NCBI GenBank assembly: GCA_009760855.2
Contig: WPIO01000014.1
Location: 5,864,001-5,928,000 of the forward strand
Origin: Cristatella mucedo
Lineage: Eukaryota > Bryozoa > Phylactolaemata > Cristatellidae
DNA length: 64,000 nt
Reading direction: 5' to 3'
How positions within the stretch are numbered: position 1 is the first letter of the stretch; every line of letters starts with the position of its first letter. The notes beneath the pieces were generated by a model, which did not search any database, was not told the DNA's origin, and worked only from the letters and a program-made list of their open reading frames with translations. Positions 47,289 through 62,000 of this stretch are shown in pieces. The position numbers were made by a program, and so were the translations under genes.

Positions 47289-50200
47289 CTGTCAAGAAGA
47301 GCCAGCAAGTCAGCAACAAAAAGTCTCGGTGACACAGAGTCGCGTTTGCACACTTCAGCAGCAGGAGTCTTCAGACCGGGGGCTTCACGAATCAGTCGCT
47401 GTAATTACCTGCATTATCGGAAATGAGATTCCCACCAGAAAGTTGGCGAACCAATTGACGAAATTAGCCAAAGCTACTGCGTAAGGCCGAGCACTGTGCT
47501 CGAACAGTTCAGCAGTGATAAACCAGGGAATGGAGCCTGAAACCATTAAATATAGGCGTTCAAATGCGTAGTTCGCTACTGAGTCTCCCCGATCTAAAGT
47601 TTATACGAGCGGACGATGGTCTACCTGGTCCGATGCCAAATGAAACCATGTATGTGACCAGTGCAGTACATCCAACGTAGCTCGTCCAATAATAAGACTC
47701 CTGAAGCAGATGGCACACATTGCAAGCCTGGCCTTCACTTATTGCATTAAAATCACAAAAGTTGAAACCAAGATTGCAGTGAAAAGCAAACAACAATGAT
47801 CGGCCAGCCTCCTCACCCCGAGAAACCTGCAGACAGTACAATTGTCACATCGCTATGGCTGTTACATGGCATAACTACCAGCTCGGCAAAATAAGCATCG
47901 GGTATTTGGATGCAACAAAGAATAGACTAACGCGATATTCCAAGGTAAAAGGCAGCACCAGCAATAAACACCACTAGTATGACCAACGGGGATTCGGAAA
48001 GGAAAGAACCATCATAATGATGCCAGTCTTCAAACATGCAAGAGGAGCTTAATGCATCAATAATATTCATCAATACATCAACAATATGCTTAAGGTTATT
48101 ATGAAATGATGGTTACTAAATTAGATCCTTTTTGACGGGATATGAGCCACTCACCGAGCCAGTTACCCAATACATGTCTTGACAGATCAAGAGAGACAGC
48201 ACAAAAACTTGTCCAAAGATGAGGCAGGGCACTGTTTTATGCTATCACTGTGGTTTCTTGTGCCAGCATTTGGCGCTGGAAGCCGTGGCCCAAGCACATC
48301 AGTGGTGAAATCTGAAAGTTCGGTTTACAAAGTACACGCATGGCTGGTGGCTCAACCTTGTTTACCTTGTCAACACAAAGCTTGGGAGCTGGAGTGCTCA
48401 GCAGATCCTAGCCAACGGTTAATGCTTTGACTACCACCAGTCGATGCTTAGGCTTGCTAATGCGATATATTGCAGTTGAGCACAAGGAAGACCGACTAAC
48501 CACCTGGTCAAGGAAATTGGAATGTCGCCAAAATTATATACATTGGCTAAAAGCAAGATCAATGTAATGTTAAAGTGCTGCACATTTATTTGAAAACACG
48601 TGTGAGTACAGAGTAGAGCATACAAACACGGTGAAAGCAACTCGTGAGACTCTATAAGCACATTCGTTAAGACGATAGCTGCTACATTTTGCAGCCTCGG
48701 TGCAAAGTTTGAACTTTGCCACTTATCTCTGTCCACAGCAATAGGCTCTCGGCTGCACAGATTTTGTATAGGCTCTGCTGGTCACAGGTCCAAATCCCAC
48801 CCAGCCACCTTGGCACTTATAGGCGCTTCCTCCTCCCGAGGGGGGTCTTCTTGACTCATATTGAACCGCTTGCCTGCATAATTTTTCAGCTTCTTGTCTT
48901 CTTCACTAACGGTAGCATTTCAGAATCTTCATGAATTCCTCCTTATATTTGTCTTACTACCCTCTTGTTCTGTGGCAGCTCTACAGGCATTTGGAGGGTA
49001 TTACTAGCAAGGCTATGCGTACTTCCTGTGAAGATAGTATAAAAATTGAACAGCATCACTAATATAGCAGTAGAAGAGTCTTGGAGACGATCACCACTGC
49101 TTGCTGTGGGCAATAAAGAAGTGCTAACAGCAAACTCGAACCCATGACGGTGGGTCGTGAAGAGCAAGTACTTTATGCCTTGGCTAAGACCTTGGGCCAT
49201 GACACGTTAATAAATCTGTCACTGCAAGTTGCTATTATCATTGCAGCATGACATTGCACGTGTTTACTTGAGACCCTGCCCTGACTTTTGATGTGTTAGT
49301 TACTTCTGCAGTGTAACAACATGGATTCTGCCATGTCAGCATCTACATTTTTCCTTATTTAAAGCCACTTTAATCCAGCTGAGACTATGGTCATTACGGT
49401 CTACAAGTTTCAAACGATGCATCCAACCATCTGATTATCTTTCCCACATTCAAAATTACGGCAATGTACTAGGTTTTCAGTGGCAATGTGAATTTTGCTC
49501 TTTACAAAGGTAGCGATCTCTTGCAAATCTTGACCTTGTCAACCACTTTTGTATGCAAAGCCGGATCACCACTGACAGAAGTTTTCCAATGGCAACGATA
49601 AACGGTAGACCACATTCAGTGCTCATAAGCCATAGTTCAATTTGCTACCGCAACAACAGGTTTAGGCACCACAGTTACACTAAAGCAGCAAGCTACTGGC
49701 TTTTTAAGAGACATTCCGAGACCAAAGATATAAGCACAGTCTCAAGAATCTACAAAGCCAACGGGCAATTAAAAATTGGTGGCCGACAAAAAATATTTCA
49801 GCCTTAAAATACTATATAGATTGTCTCTTTGAAAAAACACATGACTGCAGCACTTGCCTATGAATTCAGGCGTGATCTCCTCTGAAAATGCCTGCGGTCA
49901 CATCGAGAATAGCATCAAGTAAGCAATGTGCAAACTCTGATGTCAGCAGGAGCATAAACATCATGGTAGCACTTGGCGTTCATCATGACACAATAATTGT
50001 TTTTACTATAACTGTTCTCAGCAAGGTAGGATTAGCCATTTTTTATGAGTAATGCGTGTCAAAACAAGAATGGAAACATGGAATAACCAATATGCTACCT
50101 AGAAGATTCTTAGTGCTTCCCCGACCCTAAAATTCATCCTTGCTGTTCATGTGTTCAGAGCATTGACTTCATTTCCAAGTTGTGCTAACTATCTGCAAGG

Positions 50201-53200
50201 TCGGGCAATGTTTTCTCTATGTGAACTAAAAACCCTGCCAGCACGTTAGAGTCGAGGTCAAGCTACCACTAACCACACTTACATGCTGACCCTGTGCGTG
50301 TCACCCCCTAATCATGTTATTCATGTTGTTTATCAAGCATGACACAACTCACCACTCGATCGCGTTTCCTTTGCAGCATATGTAAAGCACTCGGAAAGAA
50401 ATTGTTCTCTGATGGCACTTTATCGTGTATTATTATAGTTTCCCTTTATCGATATTCTCCTACGTGTTTCGTGGCTAGAAAGTGTGCATGTCCCTTGCTA
50501 GGCCGAATGTCAGCCATCATTCTCAGTCTACACAACTTAACAAAGTTTGCAAGAATTCGCAATAACTGTGTAGTAAGTCATGAGATCTGGAGTTATGAGC
50601 CTTTCGGCGTCAGTGTGAGGGACCTGTGCCAGCTTCAAACCAATCAGTGGCAAGGTAGCGAGCAGAAACTTCATCGCATTATTGTATAACGGAAGTCAGT
50701 ACCAGGCTATAATCTTTGTGAGGAGTTGGTCAGTATGGTAGCTACTCATTCCAGTATATCTGAATAGTATGTTATCGATCTAGCTTATTTCTCTCTACTA
50801 TGTAGGCTGCGCACGAATTTTTAACATGTAGCAAGCCGAAGGCAGCATTAGATATGTAACTCATCGTTTATAGGCTTTCATGGTGACTGCACGAACAAAC
50901 CATTACTATAGCACGTGCGTGAAGACTTGAAGGAAATGCAAGCAGCAGTAGGCTCACTCCACAAAGAGCTCGACTGAGCTTGAGCAGCAGGCATTTGATT
51001 AAGGGCAACTGCCGATCAATCAGGTGGCATAGTGTGTCCCATCACTCACCGCAAGCAATAGAGACGCAGTGAGCAGTGACAGGCTCACGAGCATGCCTAT
51101 AAGACCAGATAAGTGCAACACCCGCCGTCCAAGGCTGTCAACGAGCAGCACCGAGAAACAAGTCATTAGCATCGTAACGCCCCCAAGTCCCAATGTGCCA
51201 TAGCTGGAGTAATCGTCATTAATTCCAAGCGTGTGGAAGATACTTGTTGAATAGTATGTCACCTGGAATAATGCACCCAATCCGATTGCAGTATCGGCAG
51301 GAAAAACGATATGGCACTCTTTTTATGGGCAACATCCTCAGTCCAGCACGTGTAGGCAAGTACTGCAACAGCTGGCAGTTACTTTTTTGCCGATTCGCAA
51401 AGAGCAAGGTCATTTCCTTATGGCTACACTAGCGAAAAATTGTAATCCTATCTTGAAGAGAGAGAGGTAGGGAGAAAGAGGGAGGAGAGAGAGAGAGAGA
51501 GGAGGGAGAGAGGTACACACACACACACACACGCGCGCGCACGCATGGACGCACGCACGCACGCAGAGAGAGAGAGGCAGAGAGAGGCAGACAGAGAGAT
51601 AGACAGCCTTGCTTATGTTAATCGATAGTTGACCCTCCAAGGCTATTTGGCCTACCATTAGTAGCACAGCAGAGGAGTTCGAGCGATGTTCGACAGGAAC
51701 TCGAGCAGCAAAATTCTTAGCCCACATGTTTTCACATACTTTTGGAGGAGCAAGACACTATCGAACGATGTCGATCAGCCACACTCCATCTAGGCAGGCA
51801 AAGAAGAGAGCCGTGTCCAGCTTTGGCATGTTTGCTGGGCATACAGTTGCAATGCTCACCGCATTGATTCCACTCAGCTGCTGTGACAGCTGCATGCACA
51901 GAGCTATAGCCAATGCTGTCCGCAACTGCCACTGAGTACAGAAATCCCGTATTGAAACCTGCATAAAAAGCCAAGAGATGGATCACTTTTAGCAATGTAT
52001 TTCAGTATGAGGCATCTACGAATTCCAAGGCCAATCTACAGTATATCAAACGATGCCAACTTTGTGGACGGTTGCCTCGCAGATCCCTGTTATGAGAGCA
52101 ACAGGGCCTTATCTTAATTCCCATGACATCACCGGCAACGTTCACTTTACAGAAACTAGCGACTGGGATAGCTTCCAATAGGTAAATTACAATGTAAGCG
52201 ACTGTGGCATGTGAAATCATAGTGTAGTTGCAGCTAATGCCAAGGTCAGCAAGAGCACTGCAATCTATCTCTCTGCCACGCCAATGTGTCTAGTGCCAAA
52301 AGAGCACACCGTGGCACCACTGAGCAGCTGGTCTATGAGCCAAGCAGCTGTTAGAGACAGCCTGCAATGGAAGTTTTGCACAAGATCTGATCTGGTAAAG
52401 TTTACATTATCACTATCACTTAGGTTGCAACTTCTCGATACTCACTTGAGTATTTGTGAGGACCACCACCCACTTGATTCAATTGTTCACCTATCGCAGC
52501 TATTAAGCTTGACATGCTACGGCAAGAGCATGCACAAAGGGGCTCGCCTGAATTAAAAACAGTGCAAAGCCTGGAACGTTGGCATCGACATTCTTTGCCG
52601 AACGAGCATTCGTTATGCTCGGTTCAGACATAACTGAACTACTGATAGCGACATGTAGATAAATCTCCAAATCCTGCCACAGTTGTAACACTTCCAAAAT
52701 CGGTTCGCATGACGATTGTGGGTGCTGTCTCACACAGAATTACCAGAATAATGGAGGAAAACCCCTCTCCTTATTTTCTCCAAGTAATAACAATAGTAAC
52801 ACAATTGATAAAACGCCTTCACAAAACTCAATATTTTTCTCGGTGCTTTACAATTGCTGCAAAGGAAACACGATCGAATGTTTAGTGGTAGCATGCTCGA
52901 TAAACAAGAATAACATGGTTAGGGGTGACATGCACAGGGTCAGCATGCAAGTGTGGTTTGTGGCAGCATGCAGTGTCAGCATGCATAAGCACATCAAGGA
53001 CGAATCACAGGGACCCACTAAATGCTCTGATAAATAAGTGCGTATTCAATTTCTTTTTAAATATGGTCAAGTCAGGGGATGTCGTGACAGAAGTCGGGAG
53101 TGAGTTCCAGGCTTTGGGAGCACATGAACTAAAGGCACAGTCTCCAATGGATTTGATGTTTGCACGACGTATACACAAACAGTTAGATTCCGAAAAACAG

Positions 53201-56040
53201 GTAGTACGATGCTTAGCCTGGTGGGGCAGTAAATCTGATAGTTAGGCTGGGGCCAAAGAAAGAAGGGACCTGAAAGTGAGCAACGAAACCTTGAAGTCGA
53301 TGCCTTGCTTAAAAGCTAGTCAACAATTGGTATACAGCTATTACCGTTCTTTAGTTATATGCCAATACATTTTCATAGTACCCCCAGAGGACTCAATCTC
53401 CCTCTTGGCACTTAACATATCCTGAAAAAGAAGCATTATCAAATGGCTAGTTGTGGCATGCTCAGTGACAAGAATAATGTGGTTAGAGGTGACATGCACA
53501 AGGTCTATATGCACATATGTTAATGATTGCTCGAGTCAGTTTAAGTTCATTGGCTTGATCCGTCATCTGCAATCACCAGCAGTAGAGAAGCCCAATAGTA
53601 GTTCATCTTCTTACAGCAAGCTTGTAGGTATATTGGGTGAGGACCTGCCAATAACGACAGATCAGGTGCTTCTGCGAGTTGCATTAGTTCAAACAGGTTG
53701 AGACGGATAGACTAGCTGCACTCTCCGCCGACATTTTTTTCAATGACGGTTCGTGCCAAATTACGGCAGCTGTGCAATGAGAGCTATCTCGCGTGTATAA
53801 GTGCATATGCAAGAGGTTGAGAGTGAAGGTACATAAATTGACCAACTCCTAAAGTACTAAATTGAGCAACTCCCACTCGAAGTATGACATTTGGACAAGA
53901 CTCCTTTACACCGATCTAAGCTATGAGTTCAGCGTAGTCATTCTAGCAGCATTGAGTACATTCTGATCCGAATCATCAAGAGAAATCCCGCTAACATAAA
54001 ACCAAATGTTTTAAAATTCATAGTATTTTGAAACCACTACATCTTAACGCAAAGCATTTATGTAGAGAGAAACAGCAAAGCATCAGGTAAACCTTAAATC
54101 AAACCCATTTGTGACTTAGTGGCAACTCATTTTGTCTAATCAACTCTGTTTGTCTAATCTGCTCAGTTTGACTGCTATGCTCTTCTGAACCAGTTGTTCG
54201 TATCAAAAGCATCTACAGCCTTTTACATATCGCCTGTGACCACGACATGAGGTAAGATTTAACATGAAGCGACAGTGTCCACTAACAATTAATGGGAGTT
54301 GGATTTGTCACCCGGATGACCAGCAGATGCAAGACAAAGTTCTAGACACTAGGAATTCCCATAAGAACTTTTGTATCTGTTTGCCCTATCACTAAATAGC
54401 TAGGATCTGAATGCACGGTAAAGTCTGTTATTACATAGAGGCACGACCACTGGAATGCCAATAGTGCAGATCTGCATGCACTATTTTCTATGCATGCCGA
54501 GTGTACTATTTGCTTACTTGTAATGCAACTGCTATTCTGGCACTGACAGCTGTGTGAGTGATTTTTGAGGGATCTTTTCTTTACAAAACGCTAGAGATTA
54601 TCTCGGCAAGTGGGCGAACCTGCATAACCACAAAGCCATCGGGACCATGCAGCAGGCTAAGAGATGGCCTAACCAAGAATTCAATATGCATTTAAAGGAG
54701 GCTTCGCCTTGGACTAGCCAGAACCTGCTAATAAGAGTTGGCATGCACCTTCCACTTTGCTTAAAGGAGCTACAGCCTTCCAATCCTCCCACGCAATAAA
54801 CCTGTCAGGAAGCAGGGGCAAGTGACAGGCCGACGAATGATTTGACAGCCACAACTAGTGTGCATATGACAGCATAAGCTGTGAAATTCAGCATGCACAC
54901 TGTACGGTAAGTTTGCAAGCTTACCCCAGAGCTAGCCGGATCTTCATCAGCAACTCCTGCTGACAATGTAGACATCTCGGAGCTTATGTCTGATGAACTC
55001 CGAAGCCATGTCAAAGCTAAGAAAAAATAAATAAGAGATTCATAGTCAGCACTTATTGCCAATCATTGCAAGATTAGTAAGCCATAAAATGACAAACCTT
55101 GAGAGGCACGAGACAGTAAGATTACTATTGTTTATTCGAATATGAATCTTTTGCTTCTAACAGGCCATTTAGCAATACGAGCAGATGTTGACGCCTTTCT
55201 AAAATTCTAAAAAATCTTGCTCTGTATCTGTTGATTGACTCGGAGCCATTGATGCTCCTTGAGCTAAGGAGAGGCATCGCCGAATCTATTGGATTTGGTG
55301 ACCAATCTTGCGGCCACATTCATCACCGGCTGTGATGTGTGTGAGCCTGATGGCTTTTTTGGTAGCCCAGCCAAGAATATAATTCTGCACACTCCCATTA
55401 CGTGATCTGTGGACCATTTTATGAAGAAGATGACATCGCTACTTTGGAGTAGCAGCATTTGTGCATGAACGGGAAGTTGGATTCCGTGGACTCAGCTGGC
55501 CATGAGATGCACATACCTGAGATTAGTGCTATGACTTATACAGACAGCATTTTAAGTGATCAGTAGATGTGTGTCATATAAATCCGTCAGCGAAGAATAT
55601 TCGCAAGCAGTGAAGAGCTGACGAAAACCAGCCTGCACCGGTTCAAATCGGCAAGGCTCACAACTCAGCACACTGTATTTATGGCTCCTGGGAAGGTTTA
55701 TGAGAAAATAAAAACACAGTATGTGACTTTTCTACTACTAATTTAATGCTGCAAAATTGAATCCACGACAGAGACTGTTCAATTAAAAACTTACCATCGC
55801 GAGAATATTACTAAAACTCTTCTATAAGACTATGGAGGACGGTATACAAAGTCAGAGGACGACAGTCTGGTACACCAATAAATGAGTCAAATGGTTGCAC
55901 AGCCCCTCTATCGAATATCACCACTTTGCAGTTAAATGAAATATGCCATCGTTTATTAATTTGACATCAGTTGCAGAATGTGCATGAATGAAACCAGTTC
56001 GAATCAAGATTAGCCTGGCTTCCCGAGGTGCAGTGCATTG

Positions 56041-56090
<50 letters not shown>

Positions 56091-59000
56091 TCTCTCCCTC
56101 GTTCCCTCCCTCTCCCCCCCTCTCTCCCTCCCTCCCTTCCTTACCACTCTCTATTGTATAGGCTACAGTGTGTTTGGCGTTTTGTGCACGAGAATCTTTT
56201 GCAGCAATGCTTTGCAGATGTCATATCACTCAGTAAAGCTATGTGATAAAGTTCATTAGATTCTCTTCGACAACTGCTATGCAGTTTGCATTCAAAAACT
56301 TTTAGCCACTGGATGCCATGAAAACACCAAGTCACTAGAAAGTGCATGACAAGAGACTTAATATCCTATACAGAGGTATACATGCAAGCGGAGCTCTATA
56401 TATTTTCTACATATTTAGCTTTATTTAGCTATGCTTAGCTTCTATATTTTATATTTATATATTTCTACTATATAATTTCTGCAAATGTATACATAATGTT
56501 CACTAATACAGTGGATTTTCAGATTATCAATTTGCTATTGCTTCTAAAAGCAATTGAGCTATAGAGCAAAGATTTACGAAATTTTCATGCAGATAAATAC
56601 AAGAAACTGCTGCTTATGAGTGACTGCTCAATTTCAGCTCCAAAAGTAGGCTCTAACAAAAAATTTGAAGGATCGCTCTTAAGCAGTGAGCGATCCTGCA
56701 AATCTTGTTCGTGAGCAACACCTCTCAGCAGTTTGTGATTACTTGATTTATGTATTCACTTGTACGTTGCATGGTCTAGCAGAGGCGCCGCTACCGCTTT
56801 ATGCTTGTTCATTGAACATGCTACCACTAACCATTCGATCATGCTTCCTTTACTGAAAATTAGAAGTGCCTAGAGAGAGATAGAGTTCTCTGAGTGAACT
56901 TATACGAATGTATTTTTATTATTATTATTATTATTATTATGAGCATGCATACAAAAGTGAATGCAGAAGTGAGGCCTGAGAAGACACCTAGTGTGGCGGA
57001 AAAGCTTATCGTTGGCTATAAACAAAGCTGCTATAGGCATCTCCTAAATACGGTAGGAAATTGCATTAGCACATGCATTTGGTTTCCATAATATGCGACT
57101 TCTCATTATCTAAGAGAGGCTAGGTACAGTGCTGTTCCAAGCGATAAAAACCGGATATCTTTTGACTTATAATCACGAGACCTTCTGCCATCACCCTTGA
57201 CACTGACAGCTGGAAGACTTGCGAATAACTGCTCATCTGTACTAATAGAAAGCAAAGCATTGATCTAAATACCGGATGAGTCAGTGCTAATAAAAGTATA
57301 TGCAAGTTATCCAGACAACCTTTGGCTGCAGACAAATAGGAAAGGTAGCAGTTTTTGGTGCTCATAGTACGATATTTTACCTTTTCTTGTGCTAGATATA
57401 TCACGCTTGTACATCCTCAGCCAATAAGGACTTTCAGGGCACCATGCCAGCACAAGGACTTGCAGCACTGCAGGGCACATTGGTACCACTACAACATAAA
57501 AAAAGAAAGCTTACACTGCCGTAAAACGATCAGCAACTGCTACAACAGGATCAAAAAATATATAATTAATCAAAATAAATATTAGATTTATTAATATTTT
57601 GTCGACTGTTCATTGCTTTGAAATACAAATATTTGAGGGATTGGCAAGTTTCGCTTAAAACTGAACGCTCTGTGCTATCAATGCCTTTCAATTTCTATGC
57701 GCACCATGTATTGTCGTTGGCACGCACAGAGACGAAGGTTAGAGTGCCTACGCATCCTTTGACCGAGATGAATTGACTGCAGCTTAAGCCCGTGCAGCCC
57801 AGTATGAATTGGCTGTTAACTGTCACGGTCAAGGTCAGATCCTTTGCCTCGCTCAATCAAGGCTAAGCATAGTTGATGCAACTCCAGGTTGCATAAGCAT
57901 GCTTGACAGCGGTCAAGTAAAGATACCCAAGTGACTTTAGGCGCTGAGTTTTGACTTCTCCTGCATAGTGAACACCTGACAGTTTCCTGCTTTTAACTCA
58001 CCCTGTGCATGTCACATCTAATAATTTATGCTTGATTACATTGCGATTTTACCATTAATCATTTGGTCATGCTTTATGTAAGGCATATGTAAAGTGCCTA
58101 TAAAGAGAATCAGTTCTCTGAGGGAACTATATAAATATATTATTATTACTATTATAATAATGCTTAAAACTTAGGCTGGCATTGTCCACCGTTCCTATAA
58201 GAAATATTTTTAGTCGGATAATTAAAAAAATGAGTAACTAACTCTTTACATAAGTTGAAATCCCTCGGACCGAAGGATGGCTGCGATTGTAAAACTTAGC
58301 TGCGAGACTAGTCACTGAAGCATGGATAAAAATGATTTTAAGGGGCTGCAATAAAAATGCAAGTGAATTTCTTTATGTGAGGTGTTTTTCGATGCAAATT
58401 TCTATTTAAGCTGACGATGCTTAAAGAGTCAGTTTAACTAGTTCCGACTAAGTTCCGACACTATTTGGCAGTTGCTTGTGGTGGAACTACTTTGTATAAT
58501 GCTCTTTTCAAGCAACTGAAGTACCATCTATTTCACATTGTGAAGTCGTAAAGATTGGTAGAAAGAGAAAGTGACCCTAAAACCTTTGAACACAGCGTCT
58601 GTCGTGAGCTGGCTACTCCGTCAGATATTCCTAGGTATGTCCCTAAGTGTACTGAAAACTGCTAATTTTTTCAGGTTTCAGTCAATACTACTCTGTCCTC
58701 CCAAGAATAAAAATTTCCCGATCTGCCTGTTTGTGGAGGAAACCGTAGACTGCATGCTTGTATCCATCTGAAGGTGAAGTTTTGGCTTTTAGCTATCCCA
58801 GCAGGAGCTTTGAACCCTGAATTTATGTGTGCACGTGCGTTGCATACGTGCTTGCATGCTGGGATTCATTTTAGGTTCGCTTCATTTTACTATTAATGGT
58901 CTTCCTCTTGCCGATGAATTGCCAAACACAACTGGTGCGTTCGTTTTACGCAGACGACACACAACTGTATAAGCTTTCATTCTTCTGTGCTTCCCAGAAC

Positions 59001-62000
59001 TCAAGAAAATCCCTTGCAACATGTACTTGACTCTCACACTTGGATAGCTGCAAAATTTTACAAATTGATTTAAGATAAAAGTCAACTTGATACTATTATC
59101 AATCAGAAATTGGACAGACCTGACAACCAAATTGTCTCGGCCGGTATATGTATCTCCTGTAGTCTCTGCACAAACTCCGGGTGCCGTTTTAAAAATGGCT
59201 TCACTAGATGACCATATTAGATGCAGTCAAGCCTACCTACTTTCAGCTAAGTATTATTGAGAAAAAATCGAGTTTGCTTAGACAACGTTCCCTCAGATTT
59301 CTGCAATTCAGTACTTAAGGGTGGTCCTTCATTCTCAATAACAGGCTTGCACGTGGGGCACAACTCGGCAGCTACATTCGTCTGCCGTGAATGTAGCAAC
59401 TGCTAAAGTACAACTCATTTTCACGTACCTACACCAGCTTCCTGTCAACCACAGCATTAGCCATATTACTGACTTCAGTGTTCAGTCACTCACTTTTAGG
59501 TTAGGCCCTTCATCTTGATTCTCCAATCTATCTAGAACACTTTTTAATATGGCTGCCATTGCATATCATACTCTTCTGATTCAAGTCATTAATGTATGCC
59601 TTTAAAAAAACTAAAAATTCTTTGTATGCGTGACTTCAGTCCCTATGCTGCCAAGAGGGAATTCACTCCCAACTGACGCCATGGCATTCCATGACTTAAC
59701 GTTATGTAAAAAGATGCTAAAATCTGCCTCTTTTATCGCATTTGCTCTGTCCATGTAGACTTTCCTGGGTGCTCATGCATACTGAAATGATGCATGCTAC
59801 AGCTAGCCAATTTGCAGGCTTCATTTCCAGCATATGGTCAGTGCCAAGGACAAACGGTAGCCCTTTTTGGGTGCTGTACAATATCACACTCACTAATACT
59901 ATTGTTATCATCAATAGCATAAGTACCGATGCACGAGTGGCTTCGGTCATGTCTGCTGTAGGCGGGTGCTCCTGCTAACCAGCTATTGGTTAGTCACATG
60001 AGATTTAGCCCCAGGTATGAGCCATCAGCAATGCAGTTGGAATTCCCCAAAATCCTATAGGGGGGGCCTACCGATAGAGCTACGTCATGGTTGCACCTAG
60101 TAAACGTGGCCGCACCAAATCACGTTATAGGAAATAGCAGCTGCCCAGGCTGAGCAAATACAGGCAGGAGCCAAGATTGTAGCATCTCTATCAAGGCTCG
60201 TCGATGCTTGACTTGTTCACTTCTAGCCAAACTCTTCTTTAGTATCAGCTTTTGCTATCTGCTAGTGTTCTGGTGACGCAAGTCAATACACTTCATTCGG
60301 CTATTGAGGGTGGATCTTCTAGCTCTGCACATCTGGCGTTATGGTACTAACTTGAATTGCTGGGTGGCGAAGTTTTCTGTGCCCATGCTGCCACTTATGG
60401 AGCTGTCTTTCCGGCCGTTTCTCGGATGCTAGCTGTTTGCTGCTTACCTCGGGCACATCACTCACATGTTCACAGATGCAGTTCAGTCTTGCTACAGTGC
60501 TTTTGCAGCCGGCCTGGGCCCTGTGGGACTGTGCAGCTATCGAGGACCTGTGAGGTCAAATGCTACCTGGCAAGCTCCTTCGGCATCCAACAAAATCGGC
60601 TGCCCTGCGGAGGGTCAGGAATCCTGCCTCATAGTAAAAACTTACGAATCATGGCTAAATCTACCGGTCCACCTACATTAACTAGGCTTAGCAAGTCTGC
60701 TTTGGCACAAGCTTTGTAGGCTGCTGAGCACTAATTAGTCATCAAATGACAGTGCTGCTATAGATTGGGCTGCCGGAGGCCTTACTACCTACCATTGTTT
60801 AGCCGTCGAGGGAGGCAGCCTAAGTACAAGATGATACGTGTCATATCACTCAGGTTCACCTTATGCAGATCAACCGGTGCAGCTGGTCATCGCTCTCCAC
60901 TGACAGCACTGCACTTAATGAATGTGTGAGCTTCAGTGCGGAAGTTTAGATTAAACTTACGATGCAAAGTAAACACGTGCGTACAGCTGCCGTTGGTACC
61001 TAATAGATATATAAAGCTTTCCTTGCTGCCGAGCACTTCTCTGAGGCCAACGATCTGCGCCACCATCACTCCAATTACTATGGCAAGCTGATTCAACGTT
61101 CCAAAAGCTCCTTTTAGCGACAGTGGGGCTATCTCCATGAGGTACAATGGAGCAACGACTGTGCTCATTCCTACAAAATGCGATAGCTCAATTGATAACA
61201 AAGTGGAGCCACTCGACGTCAGTGCATGCACCCTAATTAGATCAGAATGAATATAAAATGGTGTGAATAGTGCCTTACAACTATGCATTTCTCAATATAT
61301 AATGAAAAGTAATTCTAGGGCTTGGAGCATTTGCCATTATTTCACTTTAGTGGTCAGCGTTTGGAAATGTTTCAATTATACGAAGTGTGAAGTGTTGTCA
61401 TCGGATGACGTCAGATGGCACATGACGTTCCCGACAGTTCTGTAACAAGCAGTGAGTAAAAAAAAAACTATTCTCGTTTATTTGAGGCCAAGGTTATTAA
61501 TGTCTCCTGGCTTATTCTGAGCCCAGTAGGCAGTGAATTAAGACATCTGTCTGTCATGATTAGTATATGGACGAACTACTAGGTCTTTGGGGATTAAGTC
61601 TGCAGCTCAGCCAACGTATCAGCAAGTACCTAGAGTGGGCACCCACAAGCAAAGCATTTCCCGCGATACAGCCACTCTCATTAGTTACCTGAGCTAACGG
61701 CATAAGAGCTGACGGCATTATTTTACATTCGACAATTAATTCATGTTTTTGCTGTTCAATTTCACCCTGGATAGTTTAGCAGCCACCGGCTTACGCATGG
61801 CAGCCTGTGCTGAGGCCCTGTGAGGCATCGGCTAAGCCTTAAAAACAAGTTTCTTGAGAAATAAATACAAGTAAATCGAATTTCCGCTGGAGTAGTCCGC
61901 TGTCGCGGTACAGCAGACCCAACCCTCCAAAGCTTAAAAGTGGTTGCAAGACGAAGTTTAACGTGAGCACTAGAGTTACTGGCTACAGCAGCACAGACTT

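Larger units (their letters stand above)
47827..51049 (-). other. GLUT intron between exons G and H
   Basis: This 3.2-kb intron holds a diverged family B SINE (49070-49200) and an L2-like tail (50260-50450); the remainder is unclassified. Its short frames are not exons, since exon phases close without them. Confidence 0.75.
51959..54924 (-). other. GLUT intron between exons E and F
   Basis: This holds two L2-like 3' fragments (52795-53325 and 53365-53520). The rest is unclassified; the small frames at 52503-52733 and 54598-54792 do not fit the transporter's phases. Confidence 0.75.
55017..57380 (-). other. GLUT intron between exons D and E
   Basis: This holds a family 2 LINE remnant (55125-55400), a CT-rich microsatellite (56041-56150) and an L2-like tail (56800-56945). 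Confidence 0.75.
57489..60999 (-). other. GLUT intron between exons C and D
   Basis: This holds an L2-like tail (58000-58165) and a LINE with RT remnants (58870-59935). The remainder, including 59940-60999, is unclassified. Confidence 0.75.

Noticed and set aside
47560-47624. Continuation of GLUT exon H past GIGPG
   Set aside because: The frame stays open into the 88-bp intron, but the GPG-SIPW motif requires splicing at 47625/47536.
52503-52733. Possible extra GLUT exon
   Set aside because: Exons E and F join in phase 0 without it, and it does not match the transporter family.
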